From: Chelydra serpentina | Taxonomy: Eukaryota; Chordata; Testudines; Chelydridae | Reading direction: 5' to 3' | Length of the DNA: 64,000 nt | Assembly: GCA_037349315.1 (NCBI GenBank) | Contig: JBAIAC010000007.1 | Span: 53,221,001 to 53,285,000, forward strand | Program-made: the position numbers and the translations under genes | In this document: one piece after another, positions 44,541 to 57,217 of the stretch | Numbering within the stretch: the stretch's first letter is position 1 | How the letters are laid out: each line of letters begins with the position of its first letter | The notes under the pieces: model-generated | What the model saw: the letters and a program-made list of their open reading frames with translations, nothing else | Database searches by the model: none | What the model was told of the DNA's origin: nothing

Positions 44541-47295
44541 TCTACAAATGCAGGAATCAGGAATGAGCTACAGTTTTGAAAGAAATAGCTAAGTTTACGA
44601 CAAATAAATATAGGGCATTTCCTCTTAGGCACTCTTATTGCACCTTGAGGAAGGGCTATCACCCCTCCAGTTGCAGTGTAGGCGTACCCTGAGTCTCAGT
44701 CCAGCCCCTTAACCACAAGATCATCCTTCCTCCAGTTTCAAAGGGTTTGATTAAATTAAATGGAGGAACGAATGAGACAGGATCAAATTAAGTGAAACAA
44801 CATGCATAGTAGCAACTTCTTCTAATGGATGCCAAGTATTGTCTTCAAAAAAGAAGCACTGTCTTGGCTATAGTGATATTAAATGGTGACGGACCTCTTC
44901 CTATGCTCTTCACTCATGTGATATTCCTAATAGTGCCAATGGCCATTTTTTCCTGAACAAGTAAATCAAGGTTCGGATCCAACTTTAGTAATTTTTCCAT
45001 CCCATGGTGCCCTGGATCTTGAAACTTCCCCATTTCCGTCCATCTCCTTTTCTAAATATTTCCTTCAAACACACTTTCAAGAAGCCTATCATCTTTAATA
45101 ACCAAGAAGCTCTGTTATATTTTTATTTAAAACAAACAAAATAATACTCTAACACCCTGTGTTAACTTCATCTTCTGGTCACCCAGTGCAATTTATGTCT
45201 GAACTTCTCTGTGTACTTGGGGTCTGATCTAATAAACATCTGTGAAGTCAAGGGTTGTTTTTTTCATTGACTTTAGTGGACTTTATATAATGACCTTACG
45301 TTGTAAATTCCATGGGGCAGGATACCAAGCTGCTAAAAATAATAATAAATAATCATATCCAATACAAATATTCTACATCCACTGCTATTCACTCTTGCTG
45401 GTTACTGTTTATAAAATAGGTAGGTAGATAAATAATAATACTGATAATGAATATTGATGCATCTGAATACAAGCAATGATTCTGATGTGATCATTTTCAT
45501 AATCCTAGTGCTTATCTTTTGTATCCCATTGACTTATTCATGGTAACAGGATGTGGTGGAGAAATACCTTGAATTGCAGGTAGAGAAGGCTGTGCTGTGG
45601 ATATCAAGGAAGGGGCTGGGGAGGGAAAGGAGCCAATCAACCAAACACTAAACCATTCCCACCTGACTCCAGCTGCTATGTTCTCCACCATAATCAGCAG
45701 TGTGGAAATCTCATTAGTACAACAGTGCTATCCACACTACAGCTTGCTTGTTCTTTGATAATAGACTTTAACCTCCATAAAAGGTTTGCTTATATTGGCT
45801 CCCAGCTCATCTCATTTGGGCAAGTAGAGAAATTATAAAGAAACCTGTTTCCTTCTTGAGATGCTCTTTAATGTGTTTCTTTCTACTGAGTATGCACTTT
45901 CAATTTTTTTAATGATATTTTGGTTTAATGTTGCATTTCCGCTAATGTGTCAGTGTATGTTACTGCTAAACAAACTTCAGTGCCTGTATATTTCTCTAAT
46001 GTAGTTAGTTCCAAGCAGTTCAATGGCTGTCATCTCCATAGCGCTAGATACTACTGCACCTAGATATGGAGATGGCTGATCTTCTACAGGTTAGATAGGA
46101 AACTTCTATGGTCCCTAAGGCCCCCATGCAGTAAAGCACCACCCTCTCATTATTTTGTCCACCCACTCGGCCTAATGCCCCACACATCAATTTTGGATCA
46201 TTAATTTCCAGACCCATATTGCCATGTTTACCAGGCCTGATCTACTGCGGGCTGTGAGTTTCAGCAGTTCTAGTTCAGCCCATCTCTCTTTCACACCTTT
46301 TCCCATCAACTTAAAGTGTTTTGCTGGATGAGGACCTAAGTGAACAAAACTTCCACTGAAGCTTATTCCACTGCAACACAGATTTTGGCCTGTAAATAGT
46401 GTCTGAGGTGCTCATTATTAAGGATAGGACCTTACAAGATACTCACCTTCATTCTTCAGTGAGGTCTTGAGGAGCAACCTGAAGGATTGACCAGCTCACA
46501 CAACCTGTTTATTGGACTTAACCAAGAGCTGCTCTATTTCTTCTATCTAGACCTGCCAGGAGAATTCCTGCATGAAAACACATTTCCAAGCTCCAGCTCA
46601 GTAGCTAATCCCTGACCATGCAATTTTAAAAACAAACACTGTAGACAATTCAGCACAGAGGATGCGCTCTTTAAATCTCTTTATGGCTTTGTTTTTAGTG
46701 GAGCCATATATACAGCCACAGGCTCTCAGAACAGAATTAATGCATTGCTCAAACAAATAGAAAAACAGCACCACCTGATTCAAACAGCCCCATAAATAAG
46801 AAAGAGCATTGAGCAGAGATGGGGGAGAGGGGAATTCAGATTTAGCTTCACACTTCACATCTTGAGTCTTTCACTCCCCCACCCCCAATCGGCTGAACTG
46901 GAGAACCAAATTCCAACAATGCCAGTCTTTGGGGAAGTTCAGAACTGGATCCAAATAATAATACTCAGTGCTTTAAGGAGTAAGCTCCTGCATGGAAACC
47001 TCCTGGGAAGCAAAGCCCGTGCGAGCAGTTCTGCTGAACTGGGTGCGGGTGAACCATAACCAGGGGTGGGCACCCCCTTTGCAATGCAGTACCCTGCTTT
47101 GTGCAGGCCACCTCTACAGCAGGGCATAGAAGATGGGGCATGGGGAGAGATGTATTGCTGCAGGAATTCTCTTCTCCCTCACAATAGGGGAAAGGGTGCA
47201 TAAATATCCTGTGCTCTGTCTGACAGGAGACATTTCCTCATTTGCCTCTCGAACCTGACTAATGAGTTTCCCAGCTGGCCCAGCTACTTGGTACA
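44541..47295. other. No feature recognised
   Basis: About 2.7 kb of unique-looking AT-moderate sequence. Near 45290-45350 a faint L2-like tail (GTAAATTCCATGGGGCAGG, AATAATAATAAATAAT). No coding signal. Confidence 0.35.
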
Positions 47296-47480
47296 TTATA
47301 CATTCATCCCTAGATCTCAAGGCACTTTACAAAGGAAGGTAAGAATTATCCTCATTTTACAAACTGGGTGACTAAGACATACAGAGGTTAACAAACGTGG
47401 CTTGTCCAAGATCACACAGCAAGTTACATAGCAGAGATAGGACTAAAACCCAGAGTCCTGGCTCTCTATTGCCTTGCACC
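47296..47480 (-). mobile_element. MIR SINE, antisense
   Basis: AGATCTCAAGGCACTTTACA, ATTATCCTCATTTTACAAAC, AGATCACACAGCAAGTTACA and CCCAGAGTCCTGGCTCTCT are the inverted MIR in order. Confidence 0.75.
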
Positions 47481-49633
47481 TTATATTACCTACGTGAGGA
47501 TGGACTAGAACACTACCATTCAGACTGTATTGAGATTTGCACTCACTTTGGAAAGGAGTAAATGATATCACAAAGTGCAAGGCAGTGGCAAATCAGGGCA
47601 CAGGTGTGTTATCTCCCAGTAGTGAACTCAAGGCACTAGACCACAGCTACCCCTCTGCAGATCTGAATTTCATTACTTGAACCCATTTCTAAATAAATAA
47701 AGGTCAGAGCCCAGACATTTGAATGAGATTTAACATCAGGGCTGGATGTACTTGACTCTCTTATTTGTATTTTTTTAACTGACCCATTGTCCCATTATCA
47801 CAATATAAAATAGAGATTTTTCACAAAAGTTATTGTTACCCCTATTCTGCAGCCACCAATACATTGTGCAGTGGAAATTTAGCCCACACAATTTTTTCAC
47901 AAACCCACAGAATTCTATTAGATAAGAAACCACAAGCAAGGCAAAAACAACAAGAGAAAATTCAATTCAAGGTTTGCCCCAGGATGGACGTCTTGCTACG
48001 ATAAATTAAGGTGTTTTCCATTATTAAAAATAAACAAAGCAACGAAAGTGAACCATGTCACCATTCATATACTTAAAAAACATTTTTAATCTGCTTGGGA
48101 AAATCTTTTTTTCCCCCCTAACAGGAAAAAATATTAGTTGTCCCGATAACAAGCAAAACAAAATCAACTAAAGGGCATCAAGAGACTTCCTGAAATTGAA
48201 AAAAAACAATGTTTCATGTTATGAGTTAAAAAAAAAAGCATACACAGCAGAGCAGAAGGATTCTTCCAGAGTTCTACAGGTTGCTTCTTGTTTCAGGAAC
48301 ATGAGGAGGAAACATGCACATTTAGGAACTTTTTTTTTTTTTTAGCATTGCAGCATTTTATAGCTGTCTTTTCCCAGACTTATAAAACCCCATGAACCGG
48401 TTGCCTTTTTGGAATCTGATATTATCACCTCAGCTTAGCCATTAATAGATGGCTCTTAACATAGCAAAACCAACAAAATTTGGCAACATTTGGGCTCCCC
48501 AAGACTGAACTAGCAGGACTGTTGCAAATGAGGATGGAGATTCATTGGCAGAGCTGAGTGGGGCCTAGTAGTGGACTAGGAAGGATTTGGAGTAGCTGAT
48601 CAGAACTGAAATGCATTGGTAGAGCAGTGCATGCGGGGAAGTTTGCACAGCCTCTGCCCAATCTACACCTGGCTCCAAGCCAGTGCTATTAAACCTGCAT
48701 TTTCATGGACTCACAAATGTCATCTACAAATGTCAGATTAAGACAATTGTGGACATGGCATATACTCATTACCAGTTCATGTCTTTTGGCTACCCATGTA
48801 TACAGAAGCATGGAAAGCATTAACCCTGGGTACTAGCAATTATTACAGCTGAATGAATAATTCACAATGAATAATGCATCTGATTAATTGAGTGTCTCTT
48901 GCGGTTTCTAGATATTTTGGGTATCCTCAGATTTATTTGTTTCAGAATGTATTCAGCGACAATCTTTTCATTTTTTTTTAAACTCTGGATTGATCACAAA
49001 TATGCTTCAGACCTTTCTGAAGTGGGAGGTATTTGCATGTCACCTGATTGAGTTGTGAAAATGGCATTGAGGTAAGATCTAATAGCTCTGGTGCTTTCTG
49101 CATACCTAGTCTCTTTTTCTAATGCAATATCCCTCTGCTCAAAAGGATGCTTTCCAGTGGTCCAACGAACATATGAAGTGTGCCTCAAAGGGAACTACAA
49201 GGATCTTGTTCCATTGAGAGCAGCATGTGACTTCAGCAGCTCTCTGTTTTTAATGTGTAATCTATCAGTTCTGTGCATGTTTTAATGCTTTCCCCTATCC
49301 CTTGCAGGGCAGGCTTGTTCCCACTCTTCCTCCTCCACCAGAAGCTGCAATGCCAAGTGTTCCCCCACACAGTATCTCAAAACACTTCACAAGTTCACCT
49401 TTGTGCAGGGACAGCACAAAACCTACGTGTGCATCACTTAATTCCCATTTAAGCCCTATTTTGGCCCATTGCATAGGCATGAAATGGATACCAGTAGTGC
49501 AGTGACTGTGCAGACAAATTGAGCGGTGCGATGGGAACCAGACATTTTACCTGTGGATTTTTCTCTAGTCTCGGATTCGTATACTGTACCCAATCAAGTG
49601 CTCGTTTCTCCAAGTTAATTATCTTGATTAATA
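47481..49633. other. No feature recognised
   Basis: Includes a T run of 14 at 48330-48343. Otherwise no repeat or coding signal. Confidence 0.35.
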
Positions 49634-49865
49634 ACTTACATAGCACCTTCCATTCAACAATCTCAAAGCATTTTACAACTATGAATGAATTATACCTCAG
49701 CTACTAGGTATGGTATTACTATTTATACCAATTTTACAGATGGCCAAACTGAGACACTGAGAAATTAATTGAGTTGCTCAAGAAAGAGCCTACACAGCAA
49801 GGACACAGAAGTCATCGCACCAGTTCTCTTACTGTAACCACTAGACAACACTTCTTTTCCAGCTC
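49634..49865 (-). mobile_element. MIR SINE, antisense
   Basis: TTACATAGCACCTTCCATTC, AATCTCAAAGCATTTTACAA, CAATTTTACAGATGGCCAAA and ACCACTAGACAACACTTC follow the order of an inverted MIR. Confidence 0.7.
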
Positions 49866-49892
49866 TTGGTTTTCTCTACTGGAATTACAGTG

Positions 49893-49975
49893 TACAGCAC
49901 CTTGCATCTGATGAAGTGGGTTAGAGCCCACGAAAGCTTATGCCCAAATAAAGGTGCCACAAGGACTCCTCGGGT
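49893..49975 (+). repeat. Interspersed repeat (GATGAAGTGGGTT type), short copy
   Basis: GCATCTGATGAAGTGGGTTA, CCCACGAAAGCTTATGCCC, AATAAAGGTGCCACAAGGAC match the copy at 28913-29065 with an inner deletion of the GTTAGTCTC part. Confidence 0.6.
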
Positions 49976-50118
49976 TTTTTTAAGTGTACAGCACGTGACA
50001 GTGCACGTTAGACAACGGGCGAACTTCTACCCTCAATTATACTAATGCAACCTCATTGAAGTCCATAGGGTTGAAGTGATGTAGCAGTGAAGAGTTTGGC
50101 TGGGTAGAAAACATATTG

Positions 50119-50600
50119 TTTCATAGATTCCAAGGCCAGAAGGGACTACTGTGATCATCTAGTCTGACCTCCTGTACAACACAGGCCATAGAACTTCCCC
50201 CAGAATTATTCCTACAGCATATATTTTAAAATTGTCAGTGATGGAGACTCCACTCTGACCCTTGGTAAATTGTTCCAGTGGTTAATTACTCTCATGGTTA
50301 AAAATGTACACCTATTTCCAGTCTGAATTTATCTAGCTTCAACTTCCAGCCATTGGATCCAGCCATACCTGTCTCTGCTAGATTGAAGAGCCCATTATTA
50401 AATATTTAGTCTCCATGTAGATACTTATAGACTGTTATCAAGTCACCCCTTAATCTTGTCTTTGTTAAACTAAATAGATTGAGCTCCTTGAGTCTATCAC
50501 TATACAACATGTTTTCTAATCCTTGAATCATTCTCGTGGCTCTTCTCTGAACCCTCTTCAATTCAAATCTCTGCAAAACATTGTTCTTCAAAATAAAAGT
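50119..50600 (-). mobile_element. CR1 LINE 3' fragment, antisense
   Basis: The minus frame 50406-50591 reads [20 protein letters not shown] and [20 protein letters not shown], the CR1 C-terminal part. The 3' end is at 50119 (CATAGATTCCAAGGCCAGAAGG on + strand). 5' truncated, several frameshifts nearer the tail. Confidence 0.85.
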
Positions 50601-50769
50601 ATAATAAATATTCCTTGTACACAGTTTAACTTATTTAGTTCATCATGCAAAGCCGCAAGTGTCCTAATGAATCAACATTTATTTACAAGAACGTACCATA
50701 TCCAGAGGGGACACTTAATAAAACACAGTATGTAAATAATCACATTTTATAATCAGTTATTATTTGTTA

Positions 50770-51085
50770 TCATTAGAGATGAGCCATACAATTCCCAACC
50801 AAAAAAAAATGTACACAATGAATTTAGCTTCTTTTTTCTGCTGATGGGATAGCCATGAGCAGATAATTTTCCTTGTTTTTATTCTTCATACAAAAGTGCT
50901 TGATGATTTTTGTGTGTCATTTTTTTATTATTTTTTTTAACTCTGTGGACTGATAATGAACCATTCTCTGTATTTGCTATTTGCTACTTAAGTTGTGTAG
51001 CTTAGTTGTGATTGGTCAGTAAAGTCACATGGTATTGTTACGGTCACTGATTGGATGAGTGCACAAGCACTTCTAGTGTGACTAT
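50770..51085 (-). repeat. Dispersed repeat, partner of 15585-15690
   Basis: 50985-51085 is the reverse complement of 15585-15690 with about one change in five bases. The rest (50770-50985), with AGAGATGAGCC at the left, may belong to the same element but is not clearly matched. Confidence 0.45.
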
Positions 51086-52365
51086 GCACACTTACAAATT
51101 TAAAAACCATTTTCTGCAGCTACTCACACATACCATTTCTAAATGCGCTTTTCGTAAAAATGTGTGTCAAAAAACCTCCGCTGAGTGAATGCTAACAGAA
51201 AGCAAACCCAGTTCATTTAAAAATACAGACAGATATTTGCTGGAAATTGGTTGCAGTGTTTGCCCTGCTCAGGTTATTGTTATGAAATATAATTGATGTG
51301 AATGTCTGGGGTTATCTCGCTTGATTGTATCAGCAAAGTATGGTATCGCTCACTAATTATTTTTAACGTGATTTTAGCAGGAGGGCACTGGACGCTGGAG
51401 AACAGAGTTGTCTTTTAAAATACAGCAAAATGCTGTCTCATTATAAATTAAACTCCAGACTGGGAGCAGCTAAAATTCTCAATGGCTAAATTTGCACAGG
51501 CAGCATTTTACCATTAAACAAGTAAAAATTCAAATCTTGTTTCTTGTGATCATCTTACCCATCAAAGCAGCATTTTTCTAAAAAACCATTTTGTTGCCCT
51601 AATGAGCATTGAAATCATAAAATAGCTGGCTGCCTGGAGTTCACTCACCACCTGCTTTTCCTTGTTTTGTTTTCTAGCCACTAATTACTGAGCAGAGTCA
51701 ATTCCTAATGAGGCAGTTTGATTTCCTGTTTTTCATACTTCTTGGGCCACTTAAAGAGCCAGTCCAACATAAAAGGAATCTTTTGTAAATAGATTTTAAA
51801 TTAATTATAACAACCTTGGTTGTTGTTGTTGTTGTGTATATGCGTCTGAGTTTTCCACGGCTGTATTTCTCATTTAATTCTTCAGCACCAAACAAGCCCC
51901 TTTCCCTGCGCACACACACACACACACACACACACACTCTTATTCTTGATCAGGAAACTGTAGCCACAGAAACACTGTGTCTGGAGCTGAGGAGGAAAGG
52001 ATGATGATGTCATAAATAACTGGACTGTGAGAAAAGATGGAGCACAAATAAGGAGGGAAATATTCTGACGTCGGTCTTAAAAGCAGGAAGATTAACACTT
52101 GTTGGGTATAGTACATACGGGCTTCCAAAGGGAGATATAGGAAGAAGAGCAGTGTTTAGGGCCTATTAGAAAAAAATATAGATGATGCCAATAAAGTCCT
52201 TGGGCCCTATTCTAAATCCACAGGATATGAGTAACTCCTGCTGCATTCATAATGCAGGGCCCTCTATATACCTGTACAAAAATTCCAGTGGCTCTATAGA
52301 TCCGCTGCAACCCCTTGGATACATGACAGCTCAGTTTACTTATATTTTATTAATCCACTCTCTTG
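51086..52365. other. No gene; microsatellites
   Basis: A (GTT)n run is at 51818-51835 and a (CA)13 run at 51911-51936. The latter explains the VCVCVC-type minus-strand open frame. No other signal. Confidence 0.55.
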
Positions 52366-53358
52366 TCACTTCCTACCATACTCTGCCCTCAGGTTCCCCA
52401 CTACTCCCTCATGTTCCCCTGCTGCTGTGAGCTCTGAGCCCTGGTTCAAGTGGCCTTTGCTGTCAAGGCACTCATCGCATTTGTTTGGCCTCAGGCTGGT
52501 GCACCTAACTAGACAAATAAGGCTGGAAATGCAACAAGGCACTGGCAGTGAGGTGGTATATGACCATGGATATATCATTTCACCTCTCTGAGGCAGATTC
52601 TCCAGGGCAACGGCAAGAGATGTAGTCACTCGCGCCTGTGCAAAGTGGGGGTAAAATGCTACCACATCAGAAGGTTCCACATATACCAGCGATAGCATCT
52701 TGCACGCTCTTTGCTCAAGTGCACAAGGTGCAGGGCCATGGAGAATCAGGTTCCCCTGCATTTCAGTTTCTCCGTCTGTCAAACTACTGAGTTCAATTCT
52801 CCTTGCATCTAAGCTCTGGGGAGTGGGAGGGCCATCAGGAAACCGGCTATGGCTCCTTGATTTCCAGCATGAGTTAGAGCAGACTAGTGGCTGCTTAAAT
52901 TTATGGCACTGGTGTAAAGTCCCCAAAAGCCTCTCTACACCTTCTCCCCACAACCTCCCCAGACCCCCACCACACCTCCTCTGCTGGGAGTGGGCATCTG
53001 GTGCAGAGAATGGCTGTACCATTTTAACACCAGTGGGGAGTTCCCCTCCCCCTGGAGAATTCTCCCCTGACCACTTACCACCAGAATCCGGCCACTTTGC
53101 ATTGCCTGAGCAACATAAAATGGTCAAAGCAGAACTAAAAATCTGGCCTATTATTCTGATGTATTTGAATGACAGCAGCACAGAGGGACCCCTATCAAGG
53201 AACAGGGTCCCATTGTGCCGAGCCACTCTACAAATATATGGTAGAAAGACTCTCCCTGCCCCTGAGAGTTCGTAATCGAAATGAATGGGGTTACACCAGT
53301 GTAACACCCTGTACTCTTGGCACCAGCCAGCACTAGCTTTATAGTGTGCAGACTGCAC
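52366..53358 (-). other. Long minus-strand open frame, no recognised product
   Basis: An open frame of about 330 codons runs on the minus strand. It begins inside the L2-like tail at 53150-53275 and crosses ordinary sequence. I see no domain, signal peptide, regular repeat or codon texture, and several smaller frames overlap on the + strand. I do not call it a gene, but its length is above the level of the other chance frames here. Confidence 0.2.
53150..53275 (-). mobile_element. L2 LINE 3' tail, antisense
   Basis: CAAGGAACAGGGTCCCATTG, CACTCTACAAATATATGG and AGACTCTCCCTGCCCCTGAG are an inverted L2 end like that at 26225-26345. Confidence 0.5.
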
Positions 53359-54105
53359 ATGAAATTCATTGAAAAAACTTATGCCGGAAACATATCAAAT
53401 GCCAGTGCTATATCTCCAAAATTAAATTGTGCATAGGCTGGGGAGAGCTGCATTCCAACCCCACCCAAATCATAAAGCTGAGAAAACTTCAGTGGACTCC
53501 AGCCTGTGGAGTATTATTATTATGACAGGGTTTTCCTCTCAGGATTTAGACTCTCACTAAATGGTGGGAAAAGGGGTTTTAAACAACCTCCAGTCTCCAC
53601 ATGACAAAGTGACTGCCCGTTCCTACAGTCATCTGAACAGAATAGACGGAATAAGCTATTGTCTGTGCTCCGGGCTCAGCCACTGCAATGGCACTTGATT
53701 GGTCCAGGATGTAGAAGAACAAAAAGGTCATTGAATAAAAGAAGAACAATACTTTTCATGAAACAAATGAGCATTTGCTAATTTATAACATGTTTGGTTT
53801 GGGTATCATATACATCATAATGATGTAATTAGTAAATGTCATTTTCTGGAGAGGGAGAGATCAGCAAACCCTTTAATTATGGGAATTTCCTGACCCCGCC
53901 TGGAGCCTCTGTACTGCAGGGACATCATAGAGATGCTGCATTTCACTACTAATTAGAATAGGTCTGAACCAAAACCCAGATCCTGTACTCCAGAATGTTG
54001 GGGCCTACACCAGCAAAAGGACAAGGTTCATTCATGGATGACACGAGGCTTAGTGGAAGGCTCAATTATTATTATTCAAGGTTTAATGCAATAAATGTGC
54101 TAGCA
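53280..54105. other. No feature recognised
   Basis: Unassigned sequence; short chance frames only. Confidence 0.35.
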
Positions 54106-54109
54106 TTGA

Positions 54110-54287
54110 ATCATAGAATCTCAGGGTTGGAAGGGACCTTAGGAGGTCATCTAGTCCAACCCCCTGCTCAAAGCAGGACCAATTCCCAATTTTTGCCCTA
54201 GATCTCTAAATGGCCCCCTCAAGGATTGAACTCACAACCCTGGGTTTAGCAGGCCAATGCTCAAACCACTGAGCTATCCTTCCCCCA
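54110..54287 (-). mobile_element. tRNA-derived SINE with CR1-like tail
   Basis: In antisense the head is GGGGGAAGGATAGCTCAGTG (A box) and GAGTTCAATCCTTGAGG (B box) with the same spacing as at 26493. The body GGTCCTGCTTTGAGCAGG is followed by a CR1-like end GATGACCTCCTAAGGTCCC and ATTCTATGATTC. It is known that tortoise pol III SINEs share their 3' end with CR1, whose machinery mobilises them. ATTGA occurs on both sides (54105-54109 and 54288-54292), a probable target duplication. Confidence 0.85.
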
Positions 54288-54527
54288 ATTGAGCCTCGTT
54301 AAGGACACTCTTGCATTTTCCATGCCTGATGCTTGCACTCTGCCTGTATGTTCTTTGCGCTTTTAGTGAGCATTTAAAAATATTTAATATCCAAATCTGG
54401 TTTTGAATTTTGCAAATGGCCCTTTCTTTGCAAACCAAAGACCTGAAACAGAGGCTGAAGCAAACCTCCCAATCTGAACGTCCCCAGACTCTTAAAGTTC
54501 AGGCCTGGATCTGAACATTGGGGCTAG

Positions 54528-54929
54528 TGAATGGCGTAGCCAGGTTCTAAAGCCAGGGGGAGCGAACACATAAAAAAAGGTGCCACCCGACCCAACCTGG
54601 GTGAAAGAGCCCAGGCCAGCAGCGGGACCCCTGCTGGCAGGAGCCCCCAGGGGGAATCCTAGAGGGGCGGCTGGCTGAGCTGCTCAGCCCCGCCCTGCTC
54701 TGGGATTCCCACCCCCCACCCCCCGGCAGGCTCCTGCCAGCAGGGATCTCTCAGCCCGCTGCCAGTCTGGGTTCTTTCACCCAGGCCGGCAGCGGGCTCT
54801 TGGTGGGGCCAGCGGGGGATGTCGCTCCACCTCCACCATTTCAAAAATTAAAAAGGCGCCACTTTTGGAAAATGTGCTCAGGGGGAGCGGCTGCTCCCCC
54901 TGCTCCCCCCCCGCCCCAGCTACGCTACT
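54528..54929. mobile_element. hAT-like element, perfect 8-bp target duplication
   Basis: GGGGCTAG flanks it on both sides (54520-54527 and 54930-54937). The ends are TGAATGGCGTAGCCAGG and (complement) AGTAGCGTAGCTGGGGC. The inside is GC-rich with a palindrome around CAGGCTCCTGCCAGCAGGG / CCCCTGCTGGCAGGAGCCC. No coding capacity. Confidence 0.8.
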
Positions 54930-54937
54930 GGGGCTAG

Positions 54938-55862
54938 TCCTTTTGTTTATAAGGGGCAGAATCAAAAGCCCAGACCAACACATACCTGAGGTTTGGGGAT
55001 GTTTAGATTTAGATCCAAACTTTTGCAGCTTATGCATAGCTCTGCTGAAAACAATGCCCAGAAATAGTTTTCAACCGGAGATCCCAGTATACCTAATGCA
55101 TTAGGACTGTGTGATTTTGACTCAGTAAAAGGACTGTGTGATATTAACTCAGTAAAACAAGACCAGCCTCCTACCCCAAATCTTTTCTAGAACCAAACAT
55201 GAACTTCAACTGTTTGAAGTTCTGAAAGTCTTAGTTAAGACACCACATACAATCTGTTTCAAGTTCACACACTTCTTCACTCACAAGAAAGGTTGCTCTT
55301 AAGATACGCCTCGCCCAAATGAATGTCCAAGTACTGGACATCTCACAAGGCAGACTTTTTCTCACAAAATTTCATTCCAGTTGGCACAGAGCCATCTTTT
55401 GGGCCCCTTGAAACCAGCAGGCACAGCTCCTTCGGCCCACTGCCAGATTCAAGGGAACTAGAAATGCAAGGAACACTGGCAGTACTTTTCTTGGGAAAAG
55501 CAGGCTTGAAAATATAAGATGAACTATAAACTGTTCTCATCCCATCACTAGGAGCATCGGCTGGGCCCCAGCTGTGTGGGAGGCTGAGGAGGACATGAAC
55601 GTTGCATACACATGCACACTTTTTATGTAAAGTGTGTCAGTTACGTTTGGAAGTATCCCAAAGAATCCTTGCCCCAGATCCTTAGGCCAGTCCCATCCCT
55701 AGTGCTGTGATAATGATGGGCAAGAATCACTTGTGTTTGGGGGTGGAGAGGCACAGTGAAAAAGTTGTTTTAGAGGACTGCCAAAAAGGCTAGGGTCAGA
55801 CCTCCTTTTGCCATTCGGATAGTGGTTCATCGATCATCTACAACAGCTTTTTTCCTGGAAGG
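54938..55862. other. No feature recognised
   Basis: A short direct repeat (GGACTGTGTGATWTTRACTC twice at 55106 and 55131) is the only notable point. Confidence 0.4.
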
Positions 55863-55867
55863 GAAGC

Positions 55868-56578
55868 TGTCACAGGTCCAATGAAGTCAGCCAGCCACCA
55901 GGACTCTGGTGTAGCATGACTCCCTTCAGGGCACGCTGTCCAGGGCAAAAAGCCTCCTCAGCTATGGCCTTCCTGGGTCTATCCTCAGAGGAGTCAGCAC
56001 CCCTGTTATCACCATGCACTTCCCGCAGCAGGTCCACCAGGATGGGATCCCTGGGGAAGCCAGAGGGCCCTGCATGCCAACTTCGCAGTCAGCCATGACT
56101 CTCAGTCAGCATGTAAAACAGAAGGGTTTATTAGTCGACAGGGACACAGCTTAGAACAGAGTTTGCTAGCGCAGCAATCAGGAACTTGCAGCAAAGTCCA
56201 TCTTGGGGTGACCCGGGGCCTGGGGCCCCTGAACTCCCCCCTCCGAGTCCCAAACAGGAGACTGACAACCCAGCCACCTGGCCTCCGACATGCCCATAGC
56301 CCCTCCTCCAGTCTTTCATATTACTTCCTGGGCAAAATGCTACCTGGTCATGTCTTCCTCCTGGTTCTCAGGTTACAAAGGGTACCACCCATTGCTTATG
56401 TGCAGGCAGCTGGGCAGCCTCTCCTGCCCCCGAGGGCCTTGGGAAAAGTCACACACCCTTATTCCCACCACAGAGGCTTTGGTGCAATACCCAGGGAAAC
56501 TGAGGCACACACATTATTCATGCAAAACAGTAAGATTCACATACAACATAACAAGGGGGTAAACCCCACTTCATCTCA
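55868..56578 (-). repeat. Solo LTR, 711 bp, target duplication GAAGC
   Basis: In antisense it starts TGAGATGAAGTGGGG and ends CCTGTGACA. GAAGC is present at 55863-55867 and 56579-56583. A poly(A) signal AATAAA in antisense is at 56127-56132, about two thirds along, which fits an LTR with U3 and R-U5. No internal region is left. Confidence 0.75.
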
Positions 56579-56583
56579 GAAGC

Positions 56584-57186
56584 CTTAGGGATTCCTTCCA
56601 CTTCCCCCTTTGTCACCCCATGCCTCTCGTGAAAGAGCCTGCACCAGGCTGATATATGCTTCTGGACAAGGAGCTCCCTCTGCAGCCTGATGACACCGCA
56701 TGTGGACTGGCCAGAGTGCAATAGCTCAAGAGCAATGTGAAGTGTTCACTGCCCATCAGACCCAGCTGAAAGCTGCAAAGGGACTGTAAACATGATGGGA
56801 GGGAGAGTGGAGCTTTTACATAGAAAATCCTTTCTCCTGTGAAAAATCCAGTAAACAGATTTATTAAATGAAACCACCCCTGACAATGACCGGATCATTC
56901 TCTAGGCTGTGTGATAAATAAGTTATATAAGTTCATGATTGCTCCTTTTCAGGAATTACTCAGATGCACGTGAAACAATAACATGAGCCGGAAAAACTTC
57001 CTTGATCCTTTCTACTGTGACTTTGTTCTCTGTGGCAAATGAACTCACAGTCTACGTGTAAACTCAGTTGAGATACCAAAGGGTCCGCAAGCTATAACTT
57101 CTGCCAGTAATGGACTTGTTAGAGCTGGAAATGCTCAACTTTTAGGGAATTTTATCTCCGCTTTGTGTAAAGGCAGCACACCTCAA
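56584..57186. other. No feature recognised
   Basis: Unique-looking flank between the solo LTR and the Harbinger element. Confidence 0.35.
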
Positions 57187-57217
57187 GGGTACGTCTACAC
57201 TACAGAACTAGGTCGAA
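57187..57217 (+). repeat. Left terminal inverted repeat of Harbinger
   Basis: GGGTACGTCTACACTAC then AGAACTAGGTCGAA. It pairs with the right end; GTCTACACTAC and TAGGTCGAA are shared exactly. Confidence 0.85.

Noticed and set aside
51698..51937. Minus-strand frame with a VCVCVC start
   Set aside because: It is the translation of a (CA)n microsatellite and following simple repeats.
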